Of a DNA stretch of 64,000 bases, positions 1 to 9,572 are shown one piece after another (the stretch's first letter is position 1; every line of letters begins with the position of its first letter). Origin of the DNA: Peronospora farinosa (lineage: Eukaryota > Oomycota > Peronosporomycetes > Peronosporales > Peronosporaceae); contig CANTFK010000994.1 in the NCBI GenBank assembly GCA_947646735.1, positions 186,001 to 250,000 of the forward strand, read 5' to 3'. The notes under the pieces are model-generated. The model worked only from the letters and a program-made list of their open reading frames with translations. It was not told the origin of the DNA and made no database searches. The translations under genes and the position numbers were made by a program.

Positions 1-2
1 TC

Positions 3-386
3 GAGTCGGTGGAATCCCTTATGCTGCATTGGCTTTACTACCGCAAACAGTTTCGAATCTTTCAGCTCTCGGTCAACTCGTGTGAACGCCTGGAAGCGGG
101 CGACCACGTGATTATTAGGATCACCGGTCAGCTTCAGCTCGACGTCTACTACAACACGCAGAAGCAGGATGGAGACAACCGAGGTCACGGCGCGATCACG
201 TGCCCTATCACTCAACAGTTCGAGTTCGAGACGGGTTGTCAAGTTATCACTCGGATCACCTCTGAGGTGGATCTTGTTGGTGGCGTCGCAGCTGCTCAAG
301 TCGAAAGTGCCCCGGAAAACACACTGAGCGTCCTACGCTGCCTCTCCGAGGGCTTCACCTTGTCGAATTGTAACCATATCATGTAA
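3..386 (+). CDS. C-terminal part of a bZIP-family-like oomycete protein (5' end outside window)
   Basis: The frame is open from the left edge and stops at 384-386, so only the last ~127 residues are seen and no start can be assigned. The segment begins with a helix containing HWLYYRKQFRIFQLSV, followed by alternating hydrophobic strands and a final NCNHIM. This resembles the globular domain that follows the basic zipper in the expanded oomycete bZIP families, but no basic or zipper region is in the window, so the identity is an inference from a short stretch. The next gene (Hikeshi homologue) starts 450 bp downstream on the same strand. It could also be an unrelated START/NTF2-like oomycete protein. 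Confidence 0.4.
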   Translation, partial: ESVESLMLHWLYYRKQFRIFQLSVNSCERLEAGDHVIIRITGQLQLDVYYNTQKQDGDNRGHGAITCPITQQFEFETGCQVITRITSEVDLVGGVAAAQVESAPENTLSVLRCLSEGFTLSNCNHIM

Positions 387-834
387 ATCCTATAACGGCC
401 TTTGGGTCTATTATGTAGAAAATGTTTATATGATAAACACAAAGGCTTGCAATAGGCAGAATTATTATTGATTCTACAGATGTTGATATCGCTAGATTCG
501 AGGTTTTATTTTCGATTTGGCGTTATAGAACACTCGTTGACGCCTGTTTGGACCCACAATTTTAGGTAAATTACCAGTCTCCTTTTGCATTTGCTCACAT
601 TACAGAAAAATCTGCCTACAGTGATATTGCCTTCCTTAACTGATAATTTAGAACAATTTCGATCTCACATACTCTAGATCCTTCTATAAGTAGTAGCTTA
701 TCTTAACGAATAGATTCCTCTGGTATAAAAGGACTCACTTTTGACAAGTTTTCTCTGTATATGTTCACCACATTAACACGCCTCTTTCCAGAATTTTCGT
801 TTTCATGTTTTAAAAGTCGTCACTTTACGAAATA
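387..834. other. Intergenic spacer, no gene seen
   Basis: AT-rich spacer between the partial gene and the Hikeshi homologue. No frame of useful length and no RNA gene is visible. It should hold the 3' UTR of the first gene and the promoter of the second. Confidence 0.6.
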
Positions 835-1578
835 ATGGCAAACATTGTGCAGTTTGGGCTCGTAATTGCTGGACGCCCCGTTATTACCGACTTTCGGTGC
901 GTGTGTTTTCGTTCAATACTGCTTCTTACACTGCCACATTGAGCTCATTAGCTCCTACATCTGATTCATTTACACTTTACAATCGTGTTTGTTTATTTGT
1001 TACAGAGAGATCGGTCCGGTCCACTACGTAGTGGACATTCTCGAGCCAACGCAGATTACGGACCTTACGTTTTTCTTGCTACCAAGTTCGCCCGTGCCTC
1101 CAGGCTTTGGAGGTATGTAGAATGTATCCATATGGCTAGCAATATGCAACAAAAAAGGAAACTAATTCTAGATCTGATTCTAAATCGAACTGTGTCAATA
1201 GCGGTGCTGTATTTTGCAGTGCCTGCCTTGCAAAATTGGCAATTACTAGGGACAGTGTTTGCTGAAAAGCCTAGTGCCATCTTTCGGACGTCGTGGCCGA
1301 CGCATCCGGACGTAGTGGGCCAGCCTTTGTTGCAACTTGGTGTGTCCATTGAAACTTTGGACAATGTTAAGAATCTGGGCATTGAAGCCAGTGGTTTGGA
1401 GGAACGCAAGGCATTTGCGCTGAAAATTGCTCAGGATTTATTTAACTACCTTAGCTCCTTCTCCACGAGTAATAGTCAAAGCTATATGACGATTCCGACA
1501 AATTTACTGGACAGGTGGATGGAGCGATTCGAAGCCAAGTACCGACGGGATCCAAATTTTATGATGAAAATGCAATAG
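835..1578 (+). CDS. Hikeshi / OPI10 family protein (Hsp70 nuclear import), three exons
   Basis: Predicted exons are 835-896, 1006-1112 and 1202-1578. Both introns (897-1005, 1113-1201) have GT-AG ends and preserve frame. The joined product is about 181 residues, close to the ~197 of human Hikeshi. It starts MANIVQFGLVIAGRPV, continues with DILEPTQITDLTFFLL and PVPPGFGAVLYF, and has the family signature GTVFAEKPSAIFR before a C-terminal helical part ending near RRDPNFMMKM. Hikeshi proteins carry ATP-bound Hsp70 into the nucleus under heat stress. The middle exon cannot be read in the frame of the last exon, which is why a naive frame call gives a wrong N-terminus. The identity is firm; the exact splice sites are inferred. 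Confidence 0.87.
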
Positions 1579-2042
1579 AAGACAGAAATGTCGGTCTAAA
1601 AGGAGATTTTGTTGAATCTATCTTTCAATACGCTCGAATTCCCGGCATTGTCACGACAAAGAACAAACTTGTACAGCCCTTCAATCACTTCCACAACAAG
1701 ATTACGCACAGATTGTTTGACTGCTACTTCATGCTACATACTTGTCCGGCTTTTGATGATGGAATAATGTTGCCACAAAAGTATTGGGCGATGACAAAAC
1801 AACCTGTAACGTCCGCATCTACGTGGGTTTCACGCACAGATCATCTCGATTGTGTTCCAGGGCTCTTAACTCCATAAACAACGTTCGATTTGACAGCACG
1901 TCTACGATTTCTCAACCACGAACCAGCGATCAAAGTTCATCTTGAAGTTGTTTGCAACGTTAAACCTCAGTACACATCGGAGCCCTCTATTACATGTACA
2001 ACCACTATCAAGGAGAGGCAAGATCTACTGCAGCGCCTTTTG
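1579..2042. other. Spacer between convergent genes, no gene seen
   Basis: Lies between the stop of the Hikeshi homologue (plus) and the stop of the deaminase (minus). A plus-strand frame from 1515 to 1877 overlaps the Hikeshi end and has no recognisable protein features. It probably holds the two 3' UTRs. Confidence 0.5.
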
Positions 2043-3446
2043 CTATTCACGGTGAGCGGAGATGTTGGCTGCCCACTCACGCACGCTCTTCTTAACCTGC
2101 ACTTCGTCGATGGTCGTGAGGTTGTGATTGTCGAGCAGGTGCTTGCCGTTGATCCAGACGTCAGAGACGTGCTCACGCCCAGCCACGTACACAATGTGAC
2201 TGATGGCGTTGTACATGGGAATCATTTCAATGTTATCGCACTCAACAGCGATCACATCTGCACGCTTGCCCACCTCGATGGAGCCAATATCCTTTTGAAG
2301 GCCGAGAGCGCGAGCACCATTTAGCGTAGCCATCTGCAGTGCCTCGACAGCAGGCAGACTGGAACTCTGAAGTGTCTGCGCCTTGGCCAAGAGAGCAGCC
2401 AGCTTCATCTCGCCAAACATGTCGAGTGAGTTATTGCTAGCAGCGCTGTCTGTGCCGATACCAACGTTCACGCCACGCTTGATCATCTCGGTGACAGGGG
2501 CGATACCTGACGCCAGTTTAAGATTGGACGACGGGCAGTGCGCCACGTGAGCACCAGCCATTGCGACGTCGTCCATCTCAGCCGGCGTAAGCTGCGTCAT
2601 ATGCGCGCAGATGAGGTGCTCTGAAAGCAGCCCCATGCGCTTCAAATTAGCCAGTGGACGCAGCTTCTGGTCACTCTGGTGGCAGCTCATCGACTGGCGA
2701 TTAAGGTTCTCGCTGTCGCAGCACTCACTCGCCGTCTCGTGCAGATGGATGTGCACGCGCGCCTTGTGTTGCTTCGCTAGTGCGTTCGCTCGCTGCAAGT
2801 TCTTGTCCGAGACTGTGTACGGCGCATGCGGTGCCATAGTGACTGTGATGAGGTCATGGCAGCCTGGCGCGTACTTTTCTAAATTCGGTTTCGCCTTGGC
2901 GAAGTAGTCGTCAGGACCAGAGCCGTAGGGACCTGGGAACTCTATGATGATCTGCCCCACCGCCCCGCGGAATCCCGTCTCCTCCAGCACACTACACACC
3001 TCGTCAGAAAAAAAATACATGTCATTGCAGCACGTGGTACCACAGCGTAGCATCTCAGCCACCGCATGCGTCATGCCGATCTTGATGAACTCGGGGCCAA
3101 TGAACGCACTCTCCGTGGGCCAAATGTCCTGCGCTAACCAGTCACAAAGCGTCTTGTCGTCCGCTAGGCCGCGTAGTAGCGTCATAGCCGAGTGTGTGTG
3201 CAAGTTTACAAGACCGGGTGTGACAATGTGCGTGGACAAGTGATGCTCTTTTGTACCCACAAAACAAGTGACGGCCTCGTCACGCGGTAGCAGCGCCACA
3301 ATACGCGAGTTGTCAATGACGATGGCATAATCTGACAAGATTACGTCACGAGGTACAACGGGAATGACATGGGCAGCAAAGATAATGAGATCTACACTAC
3401 GTCTAGTTGCAGCTTCAGAGTCCACGGGGGTCTCATGTGGAGTCAT
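2043..3446 (-). CDS. 5'-methylthioadenosine / S-adenosylhomocysteine deaminase (amidohydrolase, MtaD/TrzA type)
   Basis: Single-exon gene of 467 residues with an ATG at 3446. It is a metal-dependent amidohydrolase of the ATZ/TRZ subfamily. The N-terminal beta-sandwich precedes PGLVNLHTHSAMTLLRG (first metal-binding HxH), then TMAPHAPYTVS, HIHLHET (metal/catalytic His and Glu), AHCPSSNLKLASG and GIGTDSAASNNSLDMF (metal-binding Asp and the substrate-loop motif of MTA/SAH deaminases). The family deaminates MTA and SAH to the inosyl forms, feeding purine or methyl-donor salvage. Guanine deaminase or chlorohydrolase relatives are possible, but the NNSLDM motif and length favour MTA/SAH deaminase. 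The absence of introns and bacterial-type sequence fit old transfer from bacteria (inference). It is likely cytosolic, with no targeting sequence seen. Confidence 0.85.
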   Translation of the reverse strand: MTPHETPVDSEAATRRSVDLIIFAAHVIPVVPRDVILSDYAIVIDNSRIVALLPRDEAVTCFVGTKEHHLSTHIVTPGLVNLHTHSAMTLLRGLADDKTLCDWLAQDIWPTESAFIGPEFIKIGMTHAVAEMLRCGTTCCNDMYFFSDEVCSVLEETGFRGAVGQIIIEFPGPYGSGPDDYFAKAKPNLEKYAPGCHDLITVTMAPHAPYTVSDKNLQRANALAKQHKARVHIHLHETASECCDSENLNRQSMSCHQSDQKLRPLANLKRMGLLSEHLICAHMTQLTPAEMDDVAMAGAHVAHCPSSNLKLASGIAPVTEMIKRGVNVGIGTDSAASNNSLDMFGEMKLAALLAKAQTLQSSSLPAVEALQMATLNGARALGLQKDIGSIEVGKRADVIAVECDNIEMIPMYNAISHIVYVAGREHVSDVWINGKHLLDNHNLTTIDEVQVKKSVREWAANISAHRE

Positions 3447-3553
3447 TATTGGTGGTAGTGAGCTTTCTGAAGTTTCGTTAAAGACTGTGGTAACGTATTT
3501 GTCGCACCTAATCCATTGCTAGAAGGGGATGATGATGAGTATAACATCAACAA

Positions 3554-4054
3554 TTATTTACGAAGTAGAGATAGCAAAGACCCAATGAAACCGACATCGT
3601 CCATTGGAGTCGAATGCCCTATTGCACTAGCGACATGCTCTGATGCGCGTTGGGTTTTGCTGTCGATGTTGCTTCGGTCCACTAGTCGTTCGGTCAGACT
3701 TCCTTTGTCTGCAGCAGATTTACACTTGAATGCGATGAGAGCCACTGCATCAGTGAGATTGAAGGCTTGAGTGCCAACAATCACTTTACACTTAGGTATT
3801 TGACCGGACCTCAACGTGGTACTTAGCAAACTTTGACAAGCAGAGCTGGAGCAGAAATCACGGGTCTGAACGGTAGTAGGACTTGTGAATGACAAGAACG
3901 TGTAGTTGCTGTCGGACCGGCACAAAGTGTAGTTGAGATCCAAAGCAATTGATTGTAGCACATGATTATTCGCTTCAACAGTGCAATTTTTGGCCTTGAC
4001 CACGAGTACTGACACGAACAGCAACAGCGCTTGGAAGAGTGTGAGAATTGTCAT
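3554..4054 (-). CDS. Secreted elicitin-like protein (ELL) with C-terminal extension
   Basis: Start chosen at 4054 because it places a clean signal peptide (MTILTLFQALLLFVSVLVVKA) at the N-terminus. The frame runs 22 codons further upstream without helping. The mature part begins NCTVEANNHVLQS and has six cysteines in elicitin order: CTV, LCRSD, DFCSSSAC (two), PKC and FKC. Elicitins are small helical secreted proteins of oomycetes that bind sterols or lipids, and some trigger plant defence. ELL proteins usually have sequence beyond the elicitin fold, as here: about 45 Ser/Lys-rich residues follow the last Cys, ending in a hydrophobic stretch that might be a weak GPI signal. The 166-residue product is intact. 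A decayed paralogue lies immediately to the right. Confidence 0.75.
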   Translation of the reverse strand: MTILTLFQALLLFVSVLVVKAKNCTVEANNHVLQSIALDLNYTLCRSDSNYTFLSFTSPTTVQTRDFCSSSACQSLLSTTLRSGQIPKCKVIVGTQAFNLTDAVALIAFKCKSAADKGSLTERLVDRSNIDSKTQRASEHVASAIGHSTPMDDVGFIGSLLSLLRK

Positions 4055-4379
4055 GATCACGAGTCGAATTGTGCAAATTTGAAAATGCTGAGGTAGAAGA
4101 TGGTAGTTGGCAAGGGGCAATGAAAGATGTATGGATGGTGTTTGCGGTCACTGAAGGAAGTAGACAAGACGATGGTCAGAATGATGTGATGACTCGTGCT
4201 ATTCGAAATTTAATTCGTGATGCAACGGTTATAGGTTCGTCCATGGAGAGAAAGTGGCCGACAATGGTAACGAGGTTGTCCGCCGTGTATCAAACAGCAA
4301 TGTTACCGGCACCTTTGTCCGTTCTCACGGCACGTTCAATCAGAGTTGAGTCGGTGGGTGATGCGCATTGAGAAGCCGA

Positions 4380-4645
4380 CATTGACAGCATCCGTGAAAT
4401 TGCTGTCTAGAGAAAAGCTGGTCCCCTCACAGTCGGACAGCCGTCCCGACGACAACGTCGCATTTTAGCAGATCTTAACACACCAAGCCGATGCAGAACC
4501 CTTCAATCTGGTTGAGTGATGGGGACGCAAAAACAACACCGTAGTTGCTGTCGCTTTCTACGTGTAAAAGTTGAAATCTGACGCTTAGTGGTGCAGATCT
4601 TCGTATTAGTGACGAAGGCCAGAAAGGATAACATGACACCTAAAG
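4380..4645 (-). pseudogene. Decayed elicitin-like paralogue
   Basis: Reading the minus strand across several frames gives SDSNYGVVFASP, then a FC...C pair, then KCDVVVGTAVRL and, one frame over, DSNFTDAVNVGF. These line up in order with SDSNYTFLSFTSP, DFCSSSAC, KCKVIVGTQAFNL and LTDAV of the intact elicitin-like gene at 3554-4054. Stops and at least two frameshifts break it and no signal peptide is recognisable. This fits a head-to-tail tandem duplicate that has decayed. The coordinates are approximate. Confidence 0.6.
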
Positions 4646-6225
4646 ATTTGTTGAAGTACATGGTGGAAGTTGGCGAGCCAAGTAGCGCAAATTGGAGAAG
4701 GTTGAGAACGGTGACTTTGTTGTGAGGCATCTTTCTGGTCGACCCTTACGACCGTGATAGTTATAATGCAACCGCTTCGAACTCAGCGGATTATGACTCT
4801 GTCCTTTGAAATGGATAGAATGGATTGCATTGCTTACTTCTTACTTTGTCGGCGTAAGACACAATCGATTAGTCGCAATGGCCGTCAGCCTCCTGTTCGC
4901 AGCGTGTATCAGCCTAATGTCCGACCTCACGAGTTGCGTTTGCACGCAACACGGCAGATTTAAAGACTATTTTCGTTGGCTAGTTTGCTTTGATTCCATA
5001 AGTCGTAGCTACCGCTTTGCACTGACAGTGAGGCTGTAGCTACTTTCGTCTGGGATGAAATGCAGCTGGAAGAAATCAAGATTCGCCGCTAGGGCGAGGA
5101 GCCGAGTCTTTAGTTGTCAGCTTGTATGAAAGCTTTGTCATTTCTATTGTATACGATAGATATCGCTAACTTTTATCCGGCATCGCGCACTAAAGCGTAC
5201 AGAAGAGCTACCTTGTGTACAAAACTTTAAGTGACACTGCAGCTTGAAGCTAGTTCAGCGGAGGACAGAGGCTTACAAACGTTGGTTGAAAGAAGATAAA
5301 TTGTTTTTTTTTGTCTTCTGACCACGCCAAGGAGGTCTTCTGTAAATTTAGTTGGATCAGAGAAGCTTGGACTTGCAATATGAATGATAAGCCAGCACTG
5401 TTGTAGTTATCGTGCTTGAAAGTGTAAGTGTGTGTGGACGTTGTTTTTGTTGCTCTTGTATCGTCCGTCTTTCTCGAAGTCCTCGCCACAAAGAAGCCAA
5501 TGAGGTAGAACTTGCTTAGCAGTCCTTGGTGCTACAGTAGTTAGAACATTTTAATATCGATGTTGACCCTTCTTGCTGCCTGCCTTGGATTCAGGTTGAC
5601 CTTTCGTATTGCTCATACACTTTTTCTTTTGTGTGTATGTGTGCCCACAATGCTTCCATTGTGGACGTGGCTTGCGCATTTTCAGATGCATCAGTACTGT
5701 TTCGAAAAACAAGACTTTATCCCTTGGCTCTTGAGCCTTTGCTACTGCTAATAGATATCGGACGATTTCCAGAAAACCAAGCCACTATTTTCCAAACGTC
5801 TTTTACTCAAAGTTCTTGTTTCGGTAGTTGCATTAAAGTCGTTGTGGCCGATTTTATCGCAGATAAACGCTGTTTAATTTTGTCAAAGCAGGGTTCATGA
5901 TGGGAGTCCCTCGACCAAATTCAGCATTTTGGTATGTGAAAATGCAGGGATGGAACTGGACAAAGACGGTGAAACACGAGCTAATACCGGCTGATGTCAT
6001 CTATATATTGGCGAGAAAGCTATCGGTTAAGATCGGTCATCTCATAGCGTGCTTTTAGTATCGCTACTGTATCTAACCGCCGCTTCAGCTCGCCACCCCA
6101 TCGATTGAGCACCACTGCCACAAGTGGACAATCAAAACACCTTTGCTTTGATAGACATACACTCCAATCGACCAATATCAAACAGAATCCATTATCGAAG
6201 ACCTTCTTTTAGCGCCATCTCACAG
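4646..6225. other. Gene-poor spacer, no intact gene seen
   Basis: About 1.6 kb with only short, featureless frames on both strands. A minus-strand stretch near 5500-5545 reads KCSNYCSTKDC followed by a stop, with a C-x4-C spacing like elicitins. It may be a further, very decayed elicitin relative, but the signal is weak. The rest shows nothing recognisable. Confidence 0.4.
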
Positions 6226-7261
6226 CTAGTGATAGCCTTCAATGCGCTGTTCCATTGCTCGGACCTCCTCCAAAATCTTCTTCTGCGCCATAAGCGTCTC
6301 TTGCGCCACTCTCAGCATCAAATCCAGCTTGGTCCGCGCGACGATCACGTCGTCATTTCTTCCGTCCGTTACTGAAATGACAGACGAGTACGTCTCTGCT
6401 GTAGATAAGTCTCCCGCCGACACTCCTCCATCAGTTCCTGTATCTCCCATAATCGACGACGCATCCGACAGAAACGGCACGGACGTGTCCGTCATCATGG
6501 CGCGGGAATTTTCACTGCCTGAAGTAGTACTCACAGCGTCATAATCCAGCGTACCGCGTGGTTGAGCATGCCGAACGTGCTCCAACTCATCAATAAGTGC
6601 TCGAATCTCCATCTGTTCCTTGTGACAGCGTCTACTTGAGCCTCTACTGACCAAAACCCAATGCATTTACTCCAATTAGTTACTTTTTCACTCAATCATC
6701 CTATAAAAATACAGCATTCCAATCTCACCTTTGACGAGTAGAATTGTTTCCTCGTGTCAATTTCACCACTTCACTTCTCCTATTACGGACCAGCTTAAGA
6801 AATGCCGTATAACTTAACCGAGGCTCATTTAAATTCCCTCCTTGATAGTAAAATTCATCATAACCCTGTTCTAGTAATTGCTCCGTTGTTATTTGATCGG
6901 GTAATCGGTTAAATTGCTTCGCGCATTGCACATACTTTCGAAGTAGAATCAGCTGAATACCTTTGTCAATTTTACGACGTCTACGAGCTCCAGAACGATG
7001 AGAATGGGGACGATTAGGATCATCACTACTGTCTTGTAGCCCAGAAGTAGAAGAAAGACGTATGAAAGTCGGGTTTTCACCGGCTTCGTCGTCCCCATCG
7101 TGACCAGGAGGAGGCAGTACGTCAACGTTTAAAATGTTCATCACTTTTTTTGGTATTGTTATATTTTGGTTTGACTTATCTGAAATTTTGTACTCAGATT
7201 CGTCCAAGTCGATCTGATTCCTCCACCGGCGATATAGTAGTCGGTCGCTTTGTCGGTTCAC
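6226..7261 (-). CDS. Unrecognised conserved-looking protein, two exons (5' end uncertain)
   Basis: Two exons, about 6729-7261 and 6226-6646, join across a GT-AG intron (6647-6728, 82 bp) in frame. The product carries a basic stretch (SGARRRRKIDK), a helical segment around LILLRKYVQCAKQFNRLPDQITTEQLLEQGYDEF, a Ser/Thr-rich acidic linker and a C-terminal coiled coil (MLRVAQETLMAQKKILEEVRAMEQRIEG). The frame opens after a stop with no ATG until residue ~41 (KKVMNILN), so either that ATG is used or a short 5' exon is missing. It is divergent from the TBC gene, whose start lies only 115 bp away, so they probably share a promoter. I do not recognise the family; a nuclear scaffold is one guess. Confidence 0.55.
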
Positions 7262-7375
7262 CCTATTTCTCCTTTTTTAATTATAGAAAATGAGTTGGTG
7301 GAATGATTTGCACAAATTTTTCCATACCGTCCCTCTACTTCAGAATTTGTGTCACATTCGAATCTCTTTCGTGCA

Positions 7376-9284
7376 ATGGAGACGTCCAATAGCCTTGTTA
7401 AGACTACTGAGCTACCAGTAATTACTGACGTTTCATTGACTTCGTCAGCTTCTTCCTTGGCTCCATCCACTTCTTTTTTGGCGTCTTTATCGTCAGCTTC
7501 GAGCTCTGGAGGTGAAGAATCAAATGAAAAACTGCCGCCGCCAGCTTTGATACTTAAACCACTAGATCCGGCAAGTGATGACGATGTGGGTGACGCACCT
7601 ACAGCTACTGGTGACAATTACAGACTGGTTGGTATCATGAAAGGTCGAGCAGCTACAGCTACGAAGACTTTGGGACCACAATTATTGCAAATGAGGAGCA
7701 AAACAAGCAAAACGTAAGAAGGACTCATTTATAGATGATGGACATTTTTTAATTGGCTAGATTGTTTTTCTATACTATCAGGATAGAGAAGTACCAGCCT
7801 ACGATTGTCAAGGCCAAGACTTCGGCTAGTGCAGGTTTAACAACAGCGGCAAGTAAAATGAAGGAGGGATCGACTCAAGGTTGGAGTATGTTGAAGACCA
7901 AGTTGGCGGCGGCAGGACCTGTTGCTGAGAGGATTCAAACCATGGGGATGAATGCCATGACGGACATTTATCTCGGAGATACTTCTGTGGACGTTTTGGA
8001 GCACGTTGACCAGCCGAAAAATGCCAGTTGTTTCTTTCTACTGGAATACAAGAACTTGACAGTATCACCATCTCGAGCAAAAGGACTATTTAAAATGAGT
8101 GAGTGGGCACAGGAGGGGCTGATGTTGAAAGTTTGCTGACAGTGTATGTGTTTGTACGTTGCTGGATTCTAGCGCGAAGGACTAGCAATTCCAGTACTCA
8201 TTCGGTTGAAATTGATAAAGTGACTTTTACCAGTCCAGGAGATCATATCTTTACTTCGCCATACCTGCTAGGCAACATTCTGCTTTTTTGCGGAGATTTG
8301 GTCGTATTGGCACGGGTATCTTGCGTAAACAAAAGCTGTCGGAAGTTTGTTGCCTCGGAACAGCGTTTGGAAAAGTTTTGTGTTCGTTACGGACACCTTC
8401 CGTCTAGTCTTCGCTTTGCGTACTGGGAGAAAACGACCAACGTTCGAAAGACACGAGAAACTTCGGAGCTGGACTATGACACGTACTTACATATGGGTCT
8501 GTCAAAGGGCGACGCAACGAAATCGATCATGACGGATGTTCGGCGCACATACGGCCGTGTGGCACCACATAAGCGCCCGGCCAACCATAAAGATATTGTG
8601 TCCGAGGAAGACTTGACCACACAGCTGAGCGAGATTTTGCACGCGCTGGCGGGTCGATTTCCAGCCGTCGGGTATTGTCAAGGGATGGACTATATTGCTG
8701 CACACGTATTGAACAAAGTGAAGAGCAGCGGATCTGCTCACGACACGAAAGATGAAGCAGAGAGCACCTACTGGCTACTAGTGACGCTCTTTGAGCAGTA
8801 TGGTCTGCAAGATATGTTCGCTCCCGGACTGCATAGGCTGCATATGCACTGTTTCCAGACACAGAGGCTGCTAGAATTGGCCGAACCAGCTCTTGCCGAG
8901 CACTTTGCAAGTGAAAAGGTGCCCATTGAAATGTTTGCTGTTGGCTGGTTCCAGACGCTCTATCTTTACTTGAACGTGCTTCCTGCCGATTCATTGAATC
9001 GGATTTGGGATATTTTTCTGTACGAGAAGAATTGGAAGATAATGCTTCGAGTGGCGCTTGCATTGCTACAGCTTTCGGGGGAGTTTGTCATGAAAAAACC
9101 AATTGACGAGATCATGCAGTTTTTCAACACGTTTGCAGATAATGCTGACGAATTACTTGCCGAAACGCCGCTCATGGAACGTGCATTGCGTCTAAAAGTG
9201 ACAAATACGGTCCTTACCAAACTGAACAAGCAGCACATAAAGCACAGACGGAAATCTCTTACGAAGACGCAGACAACGAGCTAA
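7376..9284 (+). CDS. TBC-domain Rab GTPase-activating protein with F-box-like segment, three exons
   Basis: Predicted exons are 7376-7713, 7782-8098 and 8173-9284, giving 588 residues. The first intron is clear (GTAAGA to TATCAG, frame kept). The second uses GTGAGT at 8099 and the AG at 8171-8172, the only nearby acceptor that keeps frame at normal intron size. After a Ser/Pro-rich N-terminus and a helical stretch comes LLFCGDLVVLARVSCVNKSCRKFV, which looks like an F-box. The TBC domain follows, with the arginine-finger region IMTDVRRTYGRV and the glutamine-finger motif YCQGMDYIA, so both catalytic fingers are present. TBC proteins switch off Rab GTPases on vesicle membranes. The next gene is an ARF-GEF, so two vesicle-traffic regulators sit side by side. 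Confidence 0.8.
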
Positions 9285-9572
9285 GAGAGAGATTGGAAGG
9301 AAGTGGAATATTCATTTCAAATTGTTATGTAATAAATTTGTAATGTGTTGCTACTTACGTACTACACTCGGATCACATTTTAGGAACTCTTAACAGAATC
9401 AGATTCTTGACACGAAAAAAGACACCCCCTCTCTAATCTGTTAGCAGCTGGCTGTTGTTGTGCCACACGTCACGCACAACACGTGCAACTTAGCTCTCAT
9501 CCTGCAACATACGTCATTCATATATCTAAAGGGAGACAGCAAATAGCTCTTATTAAGCGATTCCTTTCGCCT

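Noticed and set aside
1515..1877. 120-residue plus-strand frame after the Hikeshi gene
   Set aside because: Overlaps the end of a confirmed exon, no ATG context of its own and no protein features.
5560..5900. Short Cys/Leu-rich plus-strand frames
   Set aside because: Hydrophobic but without conserved features, and two frames overlap with neither favoured.
8527..9063. 178-residue minus-strand frame opposite the TBC domain
   Set aside because: The plus strand has a complete TBC domain with both catalytic fingers; the minus frame has no recognisable features.
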